Positions 1-9,093 are shown, numbered from the stretch's first letter. The stretch: 64,000 nucleotides of DNA from SIG710 sp045651985 (GCA_045651985.1 JAZRTK010000024.1:1-64000); one strand, 5' to 3'. Numbers and translations: made by a program. Notes: a model not told the origin generated them from the sequence alone.

Positions 1-649
1 CTTTGCGGTTTCAGGTTTCGGTAACGTTGCATGGGGTACCGTTAAGAAGGTTACAGAGCTTGGCGGTAAGGTAGTTGCCATCTCCGGTCCCGACGGCTAC
101 GTTTACGATGCTGACGGTATCAACACCGAAGAAAAAATTAATTATATGCTTGAGATGGGCTCGTCCGGACGCGATAAGGTTCAGGATTACGCAGATAAGT
201 TTGGTGTTCCTTTCTATGCTGGACAGAAGCCTTGGTGCCAGAAGGTTGACATCGTAATGCCTTGCGCTACCCAGAACGAGGTTAAGCTTGAAGACGCGAA
301 GAATATCGTTGCAAACGGCGTTAAGTACTATGTTGAGGTCTCCAATATGCCTACGACTGCAGACGCTGTTGCATACCTTAAAGCAAACGGCACGGTAATT
401 GCTCCCTCCAAGGCAGTTAACGCAGGCGGCGTATCCGTTTCGGGTCTGGAAATGAGCCAGAACTCCATGCGTTACAGTTGGACAGAGGAGGAGATCGATG
501 CCAAGCTCAAGCAGATCATGGCTAACATCTTCAAGAACTCCTTTGAGGCTGCAAAGAAGTACGGCATGGACGGCGATCTGGTTGCAGGCGCTAACATCGC
601 GGGCTTTGAAAAGGTCTACAATGCAATGAAGTGGCAGGGTCACGTTTAA
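1..649 (+). CDS. gdhA: NADP-type glutamate dehydrogenase, C-terminal part (5' end outside window)
   Basis: The frame is open from base 2 and encodes about 215 residues of the C-terminal half of a glutamate dehydrogenase, which interconverts glutamate with 2-oxoglutarate and ammonia. The fragment opens in the Rossmann dinucleotide-binding fold: FAVSGFGNVAWG is the GxGxxA/G-type loop, followed by the second strand VVAISGPDG. Later stretches PSKAVNAGGVSVSGLEMSQN and NIFKNSFEAAKKYG are characteristic of the hexameric GdhA family. The C-terminus GFEKVYNAMKWQGHV is complete. The N-terminal substrate domain and start lie upstream of the window. A strong hairpin follows directly, so this is the end of its transcription unit. 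The call is firm; cofactor preference (NADPH) is inferred from resemblance to GdhA. Confidence 0.95.
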   Translation, partial: FAVSGFGNVAWGTVKKVTELGGKVVAISGPDGYVYDADGINTEEKINYMLEMGSSGRDKVQDYADKFGVPFYAGQKPWCQKVDIVMPCATQNEVKLEDAKNIVANGVKYYVEVSNMPTTADAVAYLKANGTVIAPSKAVNAGGVSVSGLEMSQNSMRYSWTEEEIDAKLKQIMANIFKNSFEAAKKYGMDGDLVAGANIAGFEKVYNAMKWQGHV

Positions 650-659
650 TTAATTACAT

Positions 660-702
660 AAAGAGAAGCCGATGCGGAAACCCGCACCGGCTTCTCTTTA
701 TG
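660..702. terminator. Bidirectional terminator between gdhA and the M23-like gene
   Basis: A long inverted repeat (AAGAGAAGCCG-TGCGG pairing with CCGCA-CGGCTTCTCTT, with a small internal mismatch) starts about 10 bases after the gdhA stop. It has a T-rich 3' side on the plus strand and a T-rich 5' flank seen from the minus strand. It lies between converging genes and can serve both. Confidence 0.85.
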
Positions 703-707
703 TAAAA

Positions 708-2345
708 TTATTTGTTGTGGATAATAACTCCGCTTTCCCAAGGACCGTAGGGACAAACGGGAACGTTTCCGACTGTCATAATGGTGTAAACTCCGTTGGT
801 CTCGGTAAAGCCTGTCTTACCCGACTTGCCGATAATATCGTTGGTCTTTACCTCGTCGCCGACTTTAACGTTAATGGAATCAAGGTGCAGATACCAGGTC
901 TTCAGTCCAAATCCGTGGTCGATGACTACCATCTTACCGCCGTATACCGTCTGGTCTGCGTAAACAACCTTGCCGTTGTTCGAAGCGGGAAGGTCTACGC
1001 CTGCGTTGCACTTAAAATCAACACCGATGTTTCTGTAGCTTTCCTTGGTGGAGGAAATGGTGCGCATGTGACCGAATCCGCATACGATAGTCGCAAGACC
1101 GATACCGTCGGGCTTGGGCTCGTAATCGATGAACTTGCCGTCGAAATACTTTGTTTCGGAGCTGGTTTCGCACAGTTCGGCAAAGATCTTGTCAAACTCG
1201 GCAAGAGCTTCCTCGGAGCGTCTGTTTGTGGCAATAAGCTCGCTCATGGTGTGAGTCTTGTTGCCGAACTTCTTTGTTCCGATTTCGAGGGTGATAGGCT
1301 GGGAAACGGAGCCGTAGGAAAGAGTGAATTGATAGGACTTGTGCTCGAGCTCTGCCTTGATAGGAACGAGAGCTACCACCTTGTCGCCGTCGCGGTAGAA
1401 AGTAGGAGTAAATCCGATGTCGGGCTCACTTGCAAAGGTCACGCGAGAGGGATCGCCTACGTTGTAGCCTGTGATGGTAACGAAGTCACCGCGGTCTATC
1501 TTGGTCTCGCCAAGATAGAACTCAGCACCTGCCAGCAGCGCTGCTTTGAAATTGTAGGTTGCGCTTCCGTGGTAGGCTCTGGACTCGTCTTCGTACCAGT
1601 GGGCAGTGATCATAAGAGTGACCGTGCCGTTGTCGCCCAAAGCGACCTCGGAGAGGTCGGTGACACCCTGCTGCTTGAAGATCTCTTTGGAATCTTTGTC
1701 AAGAACTATAACGTCGTAATCGTCTGCGGGAGTCTTGAAATCAAGAGAGATACCGCCCTCCATGTCGTATGAGATTATTTCATCGGTGGTCTCAAATCCC
1801 TTTATTGCAATGGGATTTGCGCCGTCTGCGTTGTAAGTCCACTCAACAGAAGCGGGAGTGATCTGCTTGGTGCCTGCCGCCGTGTAGAGCAAGGGAAGGG
1901 TGATTTCCTCGTTTGTTGCGTAAAGGTAGTTTGCGTAAGGCGTTGCAAGAAATTTTAGAACGTCCTCGTTTCTGAGCTTATATCCTTCACCTTTTGCGCT
2001 GACGTAGTAGCTCTGATCGCCGTTCAGCTTCAGATAATATTTACATTCCTCGGTAACGCTTCCGCTGTAGAATGTGACCATGAAGAATTTCTCGTCTTTT
2101 AAAGGCTCGGGGAGCTCGGACACGGGTGTTGCGTTTTCATTGAGCGCAATGACCGCCTCAACGTCCTCGGGGCTGTCCTTTTTGATGACCTCAAAAATAT
2201 TTTCCTCGTCGTAGCTGATCTTAACTTTCTCAACGTATTTAGTAGATATAGGCGCATTGTTTGTGACAACGTAATTCGCGATCGCGATATACGACGGTAT
2301 GAAAATCAAAAGAACTGCGATAATGGCTATTATTGTCTTCTTCAT
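708..2345 (-). CDS. Membrane-anchored protein with degenerate LytM/peptidase M23 domain
   Basis: This 545-residue protein has one N-terminal membrane segment (residues 4-26), a long extracytoplasmic middle region of beta-rich Ig-like sequence, and a C-terminal LytM/M23-like fold from about residue 420. M23 enzymes are zinc peptidases that cut peptidoglycan cross-bridges. Here the fold is recognisable: the HxxxD motif position reads NIGVD (about 439-443) and the conserved TWYLHL is present near 487. However, the first histidine ligand is Asn and the C-terminal HxH motif is replaced by GVYTIMT (about 518), so two of three zinc ligands are missing. A scaffold or regulatory role, as for EnvC- or SpoIIQ-type proteins, is more likely than catalysis. 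The ATG at 2345 is preferred over an upstream GTG because AAGGAG lies 9 bases before it. Confidence 0.8.
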   Translation of the reverse strand: MKKTIIAIIAVLLIFIPSYIAIANYVVTNNAPISTKYVEKVKISYDEENIFEVIKKDSPEDVEAVIALNENATPVSELPEPLKDEKFFMVTFYSGSVTEECKYYLKLNGDQSYYVSAKGEGYKLRNEDVLKFLATPYANYLYATNEEITLPLLYTAAGTKQITPASVEWTYNADGANPIAIKGFETTDEIISYDMEGGISLDFKTPADDYDVIVLDKDSKEIFKQQGVTDLSEVALGDNGTVTLMITAHWYEDESRAYHGSATYNFKAALLAGAEFYLGETKIDRGDFVTITGYNVGDPSRVTFASEPDIGFTPTFYRDGDKVVALVPIKAELEHKSYQFTLSYGSVSQPITLEIGTKKFGNKTHTMSELIATNRRSEEALAEFDKIFAELCETSSETKYFDGKFIDYEPKPDGIGLATIVCGFGHMRTISSTKESYRNIGVDFKCNAGVDLPASNNGKVVYADQTVYGGKMVVIDHGFGLKTWYLHLDSINVKVGDEVKTNDIIGKSGKTGFTETNGVYTIMTVGNVPVCPYGPWESGVIIHNK

Positions 2346-2385
2346 TTGCACAATCTCCTTTTTGGAAAATCATTATACATCATAT

Positions 2386-2414
2386 ATTATACAACAAAAT
2401 TCGCGTAAGGTCAA
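2386..2414 (-). promoter_or_regulatory. Sigma-A-type promoter of the LytM-like gene
   Basis: On the minus strand TTGACC (2414-2409) and TATAAT (2391-2386) are separated by 17 bases, about 40 bases upstream of the start codon. Confidence 0.75.
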
Positions 2415-2483
2415 GTATAAATTTTCAATACCATGTTACACGGGGACATTTATTAGCCGCATCACAAAAACTTCTTCAACCTA

Positions 2484-2512
2484 TTGACTTGAATTTGCAA
2501 TTATGGTATAAT
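2484..2512 (+). promoter_or_regulatory. Sigma-A-type promoter of the first beta-helix lipoprotein
   Basis: TTGACT (2484-2489) and TATAAT (2507-2512) are separated by 17 bases, upstream of the gene at 2560. It is divergent from the promoter of the LytM-like gene. Confidence 0.8.
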
Positions 2513-2559
2513 TGCCCTGAATGCAGATACATTTAAATCCAAAGTGAAAGAGGAAAAAA

Positions 2560-5553
2560 ATGAGTAAGAATTTTTTCAAAGTTTTGACGGTTCTTGTTCT
2601 CGTTCTGGCTTTTGTGGTTGCCCTTGTCAGCTGCTTGCCCGAAAAGAAGGAAGAAGGCAAAGAAAGTGAAACCGAGGCACCTGTGACCAATAACGTAGTC
2701 ACACTGGACCCCAATGCCGCACTTTCTTTTGCAGACTATAAGATCGTCCGTGCGGACAAGACGACCGCCGGTGTAAAGGAAGCCGCAACTCTGCTCCGTG
2801 ACAAAGTAAAGGAGCTTACGGGCGTTACTCCCAAGCTCGGAACAGACTTTGACGGCGCGGTCGATAAGGAAATTCTCATCGGTAACACCAAGAGACTTTC
2901 CGATAATACTCTCCGTCTTAGTAATTTCAAGATCGTAAGAGAGGGCAGTAAAATTGCTATTCTCGGCGGAAGCGACGAGGCTCTCCTTGAAGGTGTAAAC
3001 TATTTCATAGAGAACTGCATATCCGACAATGGTTATCTTTGCGGAGAGGGCTATTCCTACTTGGGCGGTGCATCTTATGATATTACCAAGTTTGAGGTTG
3101 CAGGCAAAGAGTTTACGCAAATATATGTCAGATCTATAATTGCAAACCAGAACTACGGCAAGAATCTTTCCGCTCTTTTAGAGGAGAAGACGGGTATTCC
3201 TTCCGACACAACGAGGGACAATAAAAAGGGTAACATTGTCATCACAGACGATAATACATTCGGCTTAAAGGAAGGCGAATGGGCGATGGTAGTAAAGAAC
3301 GGTATTCTTTACATTGTTGTAAGTGATGATTACTCCCAGAAGGCGGCGTATGAGGGAGTTATTTCGCTTCTCAGTACCACAAAGGGGGAATTGACGTTCA
3401 AGGACGGCGAAAACAAGCGCGTGAAGTTCGAAACCAAGGAAGACTTCTATAAAAAAGAACAGCTTGTGATCTACGATGAATTCCCTACACAGATAAATCG
3501 TAACTATGACTACAAGGTAAGCGTAACACAGGGCGATCAGACTCATTCTATCCCCGTTTACAACCATACAATGGAATATGATCCCTCCCGCGGTATCGGA
3601 GGCGACTGTTACAGACGTTTCTCTCAGTTCGCATTCTCGGGCAAGCAGGTAAGAGTCGATATCAAGGTTGGCTTTGATTTCAGCTCGTACTCTGTGTTCC
3701 CATCTGCAAAGAATTTTAAGAGCGAGTTCCGCGACGGCGTTATTTCCGTATACCTTGACGAGCCCGATTACTTTGGCGTCCGTCTTGACGACGATGATAA
3801 CACCATTCTTTCCGTATTTGCGGACCTTCCCGAGTATCCCTTTGACATTCCCGTAAAGGGCGACGAAAACGTAACTTACGTTGAAGGCTGGATGGACGTT
3901 GAAAACGGTCTTCTGGAGATCAAGAAGCCAAACTCTATTCTCTATATCGCACCCGGTGCGGTAGTAAACGCAAGAGTTAAAATTGCAAGCACCGCAAATC
4001 ACTCCAAGGTTCTTGGACGCGGCGCGATCCTTGATGCATTCTCTGATATCTATAAGCATGACATTCGCGAAGGCGGTACGGAGGGCAGTGGCTGGCAGCT
4101 TTGTATGCTTACCGCTACCGGCTGTACCTTTGACGGTCCGGTGCTCATGGACGCACGCTGCTTCAACCTTCTCATATATGGTGACGATGCCACAGTAAGA
4201 AACTATAAGGCAATGTCCTCCATGATGACGACAGACGGTATTACCGCAGGTGCTTCAAACTGTACCTTTGAGCACTGCTGGATCTACTGCGGCGATAACG
4301 GTCTGGTTATCAGCTGGAGCAACGACCAAAAGTATCGCGATATTACGATCGGTACAACCTGTGCGGCAGTGTTCCCCCAGGGTAACACCAACAATATCGA
4401 GATCGATGATCTGTATGTGTTCCGTGCAAATGACGGTGTCGTAAACAACTGGTACAACGCTCCATATACGAAATCGATTACGGCTTCCGTTACAATGCGC
4501 AACATCGATTGTATAGACCTTATGGCCTGCACACGTTTCTTTGGCGGACGTAACATGGGTACTAAGGATAAGACATTCATTTTCAAAAATATCAACCTTC
4601 CCGAGATCTCGGGAACAATAAGTATGCATACTTCCAAGGGCAACAGTAATGTCAACAGGGTAGTTCATCTTGAAAATCCCAGTGAGTTGTTTACGGAAAA
4701 TTATACCCTTAAATTTACAAACGTTTATGTTAACGGAAAAGCCATTACCAGTGCTAATCAGGTCAAGGTTGTCAACAACTGGAATAACGTTATCAAATTC
4801 GATAACGACGGTACGTATACACCTGCTAAAAAGAATATAAACAATGTTAACTGGAGCGCGCCCGGAAAGGTATTCTTAGGTGACCTGCAGGTGATGTTTG
4901 CATCTGACGTGATTAAGGAGGGAAGTGATCTTCTCGTTCCCGCTGATGAATTTATCAAGGCGGCTCGCGCAAAGAACGACGCTCCTACCACGGAAAAGAA
5001 CGGCATCAAATACATCAAGTCCTCCGATCTTACCAAGCTTGACACGGTACAGTCTGCAAAGGTTACAAACGGAAGCCTTTACGTAACTCTTAAGGCTCCC
5101 GACGGAAATTTGTTCCTTCCCGATGAAGGCATGGTCAGCCAGATCGCAGAGAACATTTGTTATACTGTTGACCTGGTAACCGAGGATAATGACGGCGACT
5201 ACGTTTACACCTGCTACGTTCACGATGAGGGAGATGTTAACGGCGGTGCTTCTATTAAGATCACCGAGGAGATCAAAATGTACGGTGCAGGCACTTATAC
5301 CTTCTCATTCCAGATGAGAGGCTCTAACAACGGAGGCATTAAGTACGGTTGGACCATGGACGATGCGGCAAGCACCAAGAACAATTACATAACAGGGTCT
5401 GTGGAGAGCACGTGGAAGGATTATAAGATCACTATTAATGTAACTCCCGACATGGTTAGTTTCGCTGATTTGTTTACTGTCAAGTTCAGCGGATCTACCG
5501 CAGACCGGATGCAGTACTTCTCAATAAGAAATCTGGAACTCAAAAAGAATTGA
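2560..5553 (+). CDS. Lipoprotein with GH28/GH49-like beta-helix and C-terminal carbohydrate-binding-like domain (copy 1)
   Basis: This 997-residue secreted protein starts with a signal peptide ending in the lipobox LVSC (lipidated Cys25), so it is anchored outside the membrane. Residues about 50-170 (YKIVRADK, EILIGNTKRLS, GGSDEALLEGVNYF) resemble the small N-terminal alpha/beta domain found on many family-20/67-type glycosidases. The middle (about 400-730) reads as a right-handed parallel beta-helix: ILYIAPGAVVNARV, VLGRGAILD, MMTTDGI (about 555) and GDNGLVIS (about 578) match the layout of GH28/GH49 enzymes around their catalytic aspartates. The last 150 residues look like a jelly-roll carbohydrate-binding domain. 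Polysaccharide or glycan cleavage is inferred; the substrate is unknown. A close paralogue follows immediately. AGAGGAAAAAA provides the ribosome binding site. Confidence 0.8.
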   Translation: MSKNFFKVLTVLVLVLAFVVALVSCLPEKKEEGKESETEAPVTNNVVTLDPNAALSFADYKIVRADKTTAGVKEAATLLRDKVKELTGVTPKLGTDFDGAVDKEILIGNTKRLSDNTLRLSNFKIVREGSKIAILGGSDEALLEGVNYFIENCISDNGYLCGEGYSYLGGASYDITKFEVAGKEFTQIYVRSIIANQNYGKNLSALLEEKTGIPSDTTRDNKKGNIVITDDNTFGLKEGEWAMVVKNGILYIVVSDDYSQKAAYEGVISLLSTTKGELTFKDGENKRVKFETKEDFYKKEQLVIYDEFPTQINRNYDYKVSVTQGDQTHSIPVYNHTMEYDPSRGIGGDCYRRFSQFAFSGKQVRVDIKVGFDFSSYSVFPSAKNFKSEFRDGVISVYLDEPDYFGVRLDDDDNTILSVFADLPEYPFDIPVKGDENVTYVEGWMDVENGLLEIKKPNSILYIAPGAVVNARVKIASTANHSKVLGRGAILDAFSDIYKHDIREGGTEGSGWQLCMLTATGCTFDGPVLMDARCFNLLIYGDDATVRNYKAMSSMMTTDGITAGASNCTFEHCWIYCGDNGLVISWSNDQKYRDITIGTTCAAVFPQGNTNNIEIDDLYVFRANDGVVNNWYNAPYTKSITASVTMRNIDCIDLMACTRFFGGRNMGTKDKTFIFKNINLPEISGTISMHTSKGNSNVNRVVHLENPSELFTENYTLKFTNVYVNGKAITSANQVKVVNNWNNVIKFDNDGTYTPAKKNINNVNWSAPGKVFLGDLQVMFASDVIKEGSDLLVPADEFIKAARAKNDAPTTEKNGIKYIKSSDLTKLDTVQSAKVTNGSLYVTLKAPDGNLFLPDEGMVSQIAENICYTVDLVTEDNDGDYVYTCYVHDEGDVNGGASIKITEEIKMYGAGTYTFSFQMRGSNNGGIKYGWTMDDAASTKNNYITGSVESTWKDYKITINVTPDMVSFADLFTVKFSGSTADRMQYFSIRNLELKKN

Positions 5554-5561
5554 TTGTATGC

Positions 5562-5595
5562 AAAAAGCACCCTTTGGGGTGCTTTTTGTTTTTGT
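5562..5595 (+). terminator. Rho-independent terminator of lipoprotein copy 1
   Basis: The inverted repeat AAAAAGCACCC/GGGTGCTTTTT is followed by a T-rich tract, right after the stop codon. It separates the two paralogues into independent transcription units. Confidence 0.9.
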
Positions 5596-5601
5596 TTCGT
5601 G

Positions 5602-5630
5602 TTGACTTTAATGTGAAAATATGTTATAAT
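5602..5630 (+). promoter_or_regulatory. Sigma-A-type promoter of lipoprotein copy 2
   Basis: TTGACT (5602-5607), 17-base spacer, then TATAAT (5625-5630), about 30 bases before the start codon. It is nearly identical to the promoter of copy 1. Confidence 0.85.
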
Positions 5631-5661
5631 TTTAAAAATTAATTATTTACAAGAGGTAAAC

Positions 5662-8640
5662 GTGAAAAAGTCAAATTATTTATTGATAACAGTTTTGGTG
5701 ATGGTATTTATGCTCGTGACTCTTTGGGGGTGCAACGAGCCCTCGGAAGACGAGGTAATTGTAGAGACAGATAACATCGTCACCTTGACAGAGGAGGAAG
5801 CTGTTTCTTTGTCGGGCTATAACATCGTCCGCGCCGACAGCTCGGGCGCAGTTATAAAGAGCGCGTCAACGACACTTCGCAATCATATCAAGGATATTTG
5901 CACTTTAGATATAAAAATAAAAACCGATTTTAACGGCGCATCAGAGAAGGAGATACTTTTGGGTAATACCAAGAGGCTGTCCGATGATTCTCTCCGCCTC
6001 GGACGCTTTAAGATAATCAGAGAAGGTGAGCGTATAGCGATCTTAGGCGGAAGCGATGAGGCTGTGCTTGACGGCGTCAATTATTTCGCTGAAAATTGTC
6101 TGACGGGCAAAGGAACTCTTTGCGGAGACGGTTACGTTTACTACGGCGGAAAAGATTATTCTGTGACCGCTTTGAGAATTAATGGCAAGATCCACGACAG
6201 CCTTTTCGTCAAATGCGAGATAAATGGTGACGAACATTCCCAAAGGCTCGCTGATGCAATTGAGGAATACGTCGGAATGAAGTCCGGCGTGACCAAAGAT
6301 AATGACAAGGCGGGCGTGATCCTGACCGACGACACAGATAAATTCCGTTTGAAAAAGGGTGAGTGGGCGGTTGCGGCCAAGAATGGAATCCTTTACCTTG
6401 TTGCCGACAATGAATATGGTCAAAAAGCAGTATGCGATTACTTTATTTCGCTTCTTTATAACACGCAAGGCACTCTGGATTTCAAAAAAGGTGTAAATCA
6501 TAGCGGAAAAATAGAGACAAAAGAAGAATACTATCAAGAGAAGCAGCTTGTCATTTACCCCGAACTCCCCATGCAGATAAGACGTAATTTCGACTATAAA
6601 GTAATCGTAACACAGGGAAAAGAAACTCACCAAATCCCCGTTTACGACCACACAATGGAGTACGACCCCATAGACCGCGGTATCGGTGGCGATTACCACA
6701 GACGCTTTTCGCAGTTTGCCTTTGCGGGTGAGCAGGTGAGGGTCGATATCAAGGTGGGATGCGATTTTGAATCCTATTCCGTCTTTCCCTCAGCAAAGCA
6801 ATTTGAAAGTGAGTTTAAAGACGGCGTGATATCCGTGTACTTAAACGAGCCCGATTATTTCGGAATCAGACTTGACAATGATGACAACACCATTCTGTCC
6901 GTCTTTGCCGATTATCCCGAATATCCCTTTGAAGTCCCTGAAAAGGACGATCCTGACGTTATTTACATAGAGGGCTGGCACGAACCCGAGAACGGACTTT
7001 TCGACGTGAAAACGGAAAATACCGTGCTCTACATAGCTCCGGGTGCCGTGCTCAATGCAAGAGTAAAGCTGTTCAGCACCGCTTCCTATTCCAAAATTCT
7101 TGGTCGCGGTGTTATCCTTGATCCGTTCAGCGATATCTATAATTACGATATCCGTGTCGGAGGTACCGAGGGCGCAGGACACAGTCTTTGCTCTATGACG
7201 GCAAAGGGATCGGTATTTGACGGACCAATACTTATGGACGCAAGATGCTTTAACATTGTTACCGGATCCTCTGACGTTATAGTAAGGAATTATAAAGCGC
7301 TTTCTTCAATGATGACCACCGACGGAATCACCGCGACGTCCACTAATTCGCTCTACGAGCATTGTTGGATCTATTGCGGCGATAACGCACTTGTTATCAG
7401 CTGGTCCCAGGACCAAAAGTATCGTGATATTACGATCGGTACAACCTGTGCGGCAGTATTCCCCCAAGGAAGCACGACAAATATAGAAATTGACGATCTT
7501 TACGTCTTCCGCTCAAACAGCGGCATTATAAACAACTGGTATAATAAACCCTATACAAAAGATGTGGTTGCCAGCGTGACCATGCGCAACGTAGACTGTA
7601 TCGATGCCACGTCTTTTACATACTTTTTCGGCGGCCGTAACATGGGTGTAAGTGAAAAGGTGTATAATTTCATCAATGTAAATCTTCCGTCGATTACGGG
7701 TCAGGAAAACCTGCATAAAACCAACGGAATGGGTCGTGCAAATCTGCTTGTCCAAATGGATAATCCCATGGAAATGTTCACGGAAAACTATACGTTGAAT
7801 TTTACCAATCTTTATGTCAACGGTGCGGCTGTAAAGAATGCATTGCGTGTTTTTATCGCTAATTCCTGGGATAACGAAATAAACTTTTCAAACACCGGAA
7901 CGTATAAGCCGGTGAAGCAGCACAAGGAGCGTGTCAAATATAAAGCGCCCATGAAGGTATACGTTGGAGAGCTTCAGGTGATGTTTGAATATGATCTGAT
8001 ACGTGACGGCGCTCGGCTTCTTGTTCCCGCGGACGGCATTTTACGCGCCACCCGAGCGATTGACGGGGCAAAGATTGTTGACGTAGACGGAATAAAGTAT
8101 ATCAAGTCCGACGATATCAAGCTGCTCGATACTGTGAAGTCCATAAAAGAAAGTAACGGAAGTCTGTTTGTTGAGTTAAAAAAGCCACAGGGGAATTTGC
8201 TTCTGCCCGATGAGGGTGAGATCAGCCAGATCACAGAATCTACCTGCTATACGGTGGATCTTGTGGTTGAGCAGGACGGAGACGGGACGGTCTATACTTG
8301 CTACACTCATGGGAACGGTTCTACAAACGGCGGCGCTTCGGTTATCATCACAGATGAGATCAGATCCTACGGGGCAGGTGAATATAAGCTTTCTTTTAAG
8401 GCGAGAGCCTCCAACAACGGAAACGTTCAGTACGGATTTGCTATAGACGACGCCATGTATTACGGCAGGCATTATACGAATGTGACCTTAACTCCCGAAT
8501 GGCAGGAATATGTTTATACTATAAACATAACCGAGAAGATGCTGAATGACGCGGAGCTGTTCGCTATAAGAATTGAGGGAACTACCGTTAACCAAATCGA
8601 ATTCTTCTCATTCAAAGATCTCTCACTTACCAAAAACTGA
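5662..8640 (+). CDS. Lipoprotein with GH28/GH49-like beta-helix and C-terminal carbohydrate-binding-like domain (copy 2)
   Basis: This 992-residue protein is a tandem paralogue of the preceding gene, colinear from end to end, with a similar domain order. It has a lipoprotein signal (LWGC, Cys24; Trp at -2 is unusual), an N-terminal alpha/beta domain (YNIVRADS, EILLGNTKRLSD), a beta-helix with MMTTDGI near 550 and GDNALVIS near 572, and a C-terminal jelly-roll-like domain. Blocks such as DQKYRDITIGTTCAAVFPQG are identical in both copies, whereas the signal peptides and the 650-800 region have diverged. The start is GTG at 5662, 5 bases after AGAGG. It has its own promoter and terminator, so the copies can be regulated separately. 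Exact substrate unknown. Confidence 0.8.
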   Translation: MKKSNYLLITVLVMVFMLVTLWGCNEPSEDEVIVETDNIVTLTEEEAVSLSGYNIVRADSSGAVIKSASTTLRNHIKDICTLDIKIKTDFNGASEKEILLGNTKRLSDDSLRLGRFKIIREGERIAILGGSDEAVLDGVNYFAENCLTGKGTLCGDGYVYYGGKDYSVTALRINGKIHDSLFVKCEINGDEHSQRLADAIEEYVGMKSGVTKDNDKAGVILTDDTDKFRLKKGEWAVAAKNGILYLVADNEYGQKAVCDYFISLLYNTQGTLDFKKGVNHSGKIETKEEYYQEKQLVIYPELPMQIRRNFDYKVIVTQGKETHQIPVYDHTMEYDPIDRGIGGDYHRRFSQFAFAGEQVRVDIKVGCDFESYSVFPSAKQFESEFKDGVISVYLNEPDYFGIRLDNDDNTILSVFADYPEYPFEVPEKDDPDVIYIEGWHEPENGLFDVKTENTVLYIAPGAVLNARVKLFSTASYSKILGRGVILDPFSDIYNYDIRVGGTEGAGHSLCSMTAKGSVFDGPILMDARCFNIVTGSSDVIVRNYKALSSMMTTDGITATSTNSLYEHCWIYCGDNALVISWSQDQKYRDITIGTTCAAVFPQGSTTNIEIDDLYVFRSNSGIINNWYNKPYTKDVVASVTMRNVDCIDATSFTYFFGGRNMGVSEKVYNFINVNLPSITGQENLHKTNGMGRANLLVQMDNPMEMFTENYTLNFTNLYVNGAAVKNALRVFIANSWDNEINFSNTGTYKPVKQHKERVKYKAPMKVYVGELQVMFEYDLIRDGARLLVPADGILRATRAIDGAKIVDVDGIKYIKSDDIKLLDTVKSIKESNGSLFVELKKPQGNLLLPDEGEISQITESTCYTVDLVVEQDGDGTVYTCYTHGNGSTNGGASVIITDEIRSYGAGEYKLSFKARASNNGNVQYGFAIDDAMYYGRHYTNVTLTPEWQEYVYTINITEKMLNDAELFAIRIEGTTVNQIEFFSFKDLSLTKN

Positions 8641-8667
8641 ATAAAATCCCTACAAGGGGATTAAGTT

Positions 8668-8700
8668 AAAAACCTCCAAGCCGACGGCTTGGAGGTTTTT
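8668..8700. terminator. Terminator after lipoprotein copy 2
   Basis: Perfect 15-bp inverted repeat AAAAACCTCCAAGCC/GGCTTGGAGGTTTTT with a 3-base loop. It is symmetrical (A-run and T-run), so it could also end transcription of the oppositely oriented tRNA-Arg. Confidence 0.9.
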
Positions 8701-8701
8701 C

Positions 8702-8779
8702 TGGCCCGCCCGGGGGGATTCGAACCCTCGACCCACAGAATCGGAATCTGGCACTCTATCCAGGCTGAGCTACGGGCGG
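8702..8779 (-). tRNA. tRNA-Arg (anticodon CCG)
   Basis: Read on the minus strand this folds as a complete tRNA: acceptor CCGCCCG/CGGGCGG with discriminator G and encoded CCA, D arm starting GCTC, anticodon stem-loop with loop TTCCGAT (anticodon CCG, reading CGG), and T-loop TTCGAAT. The T stem has one A-C mismatch (GAGGG against CCCCC) and the outermost anticodon-stem pair is C-T, but all invariant bases are in place. Confidence 0.9.
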
Positions 8780-8897
8780 ATATTGGTATTTTACCATAAA
8801 GCGTTAACTTTGTAAAGCACTTTTGATAATATTTTTGTTCTTTTAAAATATGGGAGAAATATTTGCAATTTTTTCCTGTATTTTTTTGAAAAAACTA

Positions 8898-8926
8898 TTG
8901 ACATTTGGGGAATAATCTGTTATAAT
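8898..8926 (+). promoter_or_regulatory. Consensus promoter of tRNA-Gln
   Basis: TTGACA (8898-8903), 17 bases, TATAAT (8921-8926): a full-consensus sigma-A promoter placed 15 bases upstream of the mature tRNA, as expected of a strongly transcribed stable RNA. Confidence 0.9.
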
Positions 8927-8940
8927 AGCTTTCGTTGCGA

Positions 8941-9016
8941 TGGGGCATCGCCAAGCGGTAAGGCAACGGACTCTGACTCCGTCATTACCTAGGTTCGAAT
9001 CCTAGTGCCCCAGCCA
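8941..9016 (+). tRNA. tRNA-Gln (anticodon CTG)
   Basis: Complete cloverleaf of 76 bases: acceptor TGGGGCA/TGCCCCA, discriminator G, encoded CCA, anticodon stem ACGGA/TCCGT with loop CTCTGAC (anticodon CTG, reading CAG), and T-loop TTCGAAT closed by CTAGG/CCTAG. It is followed at once by a strong terminator. Confidence 0.95.
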
Positions 9017-9055
9017 AAAAAGAAAAGGATGACAATTGTCATCCTTTTCTTTTTT
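9017..9055 (+). terminator. Terminator of tRNA-Gln
   Basis: Perfect inverted repeat AAAAGGATGACA/TGTCATCCTTTT centred on AATT, ending in T6, immediately 3' of the CCA. Confidence 0.92.
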
Positions 9056-9093
9056 GTTGAGATTCATAATTCGAACCTACTCAAATTTCGCTA

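Noticed and set aside
672..1772. Open frame of 366 codons on the plus strand opposite the LytM-like gene
   Set aside because: No recognisable domain; it begins inside the gdhA terminator, and the opposite strand has a promoter, ribosome binding site and a known fold.
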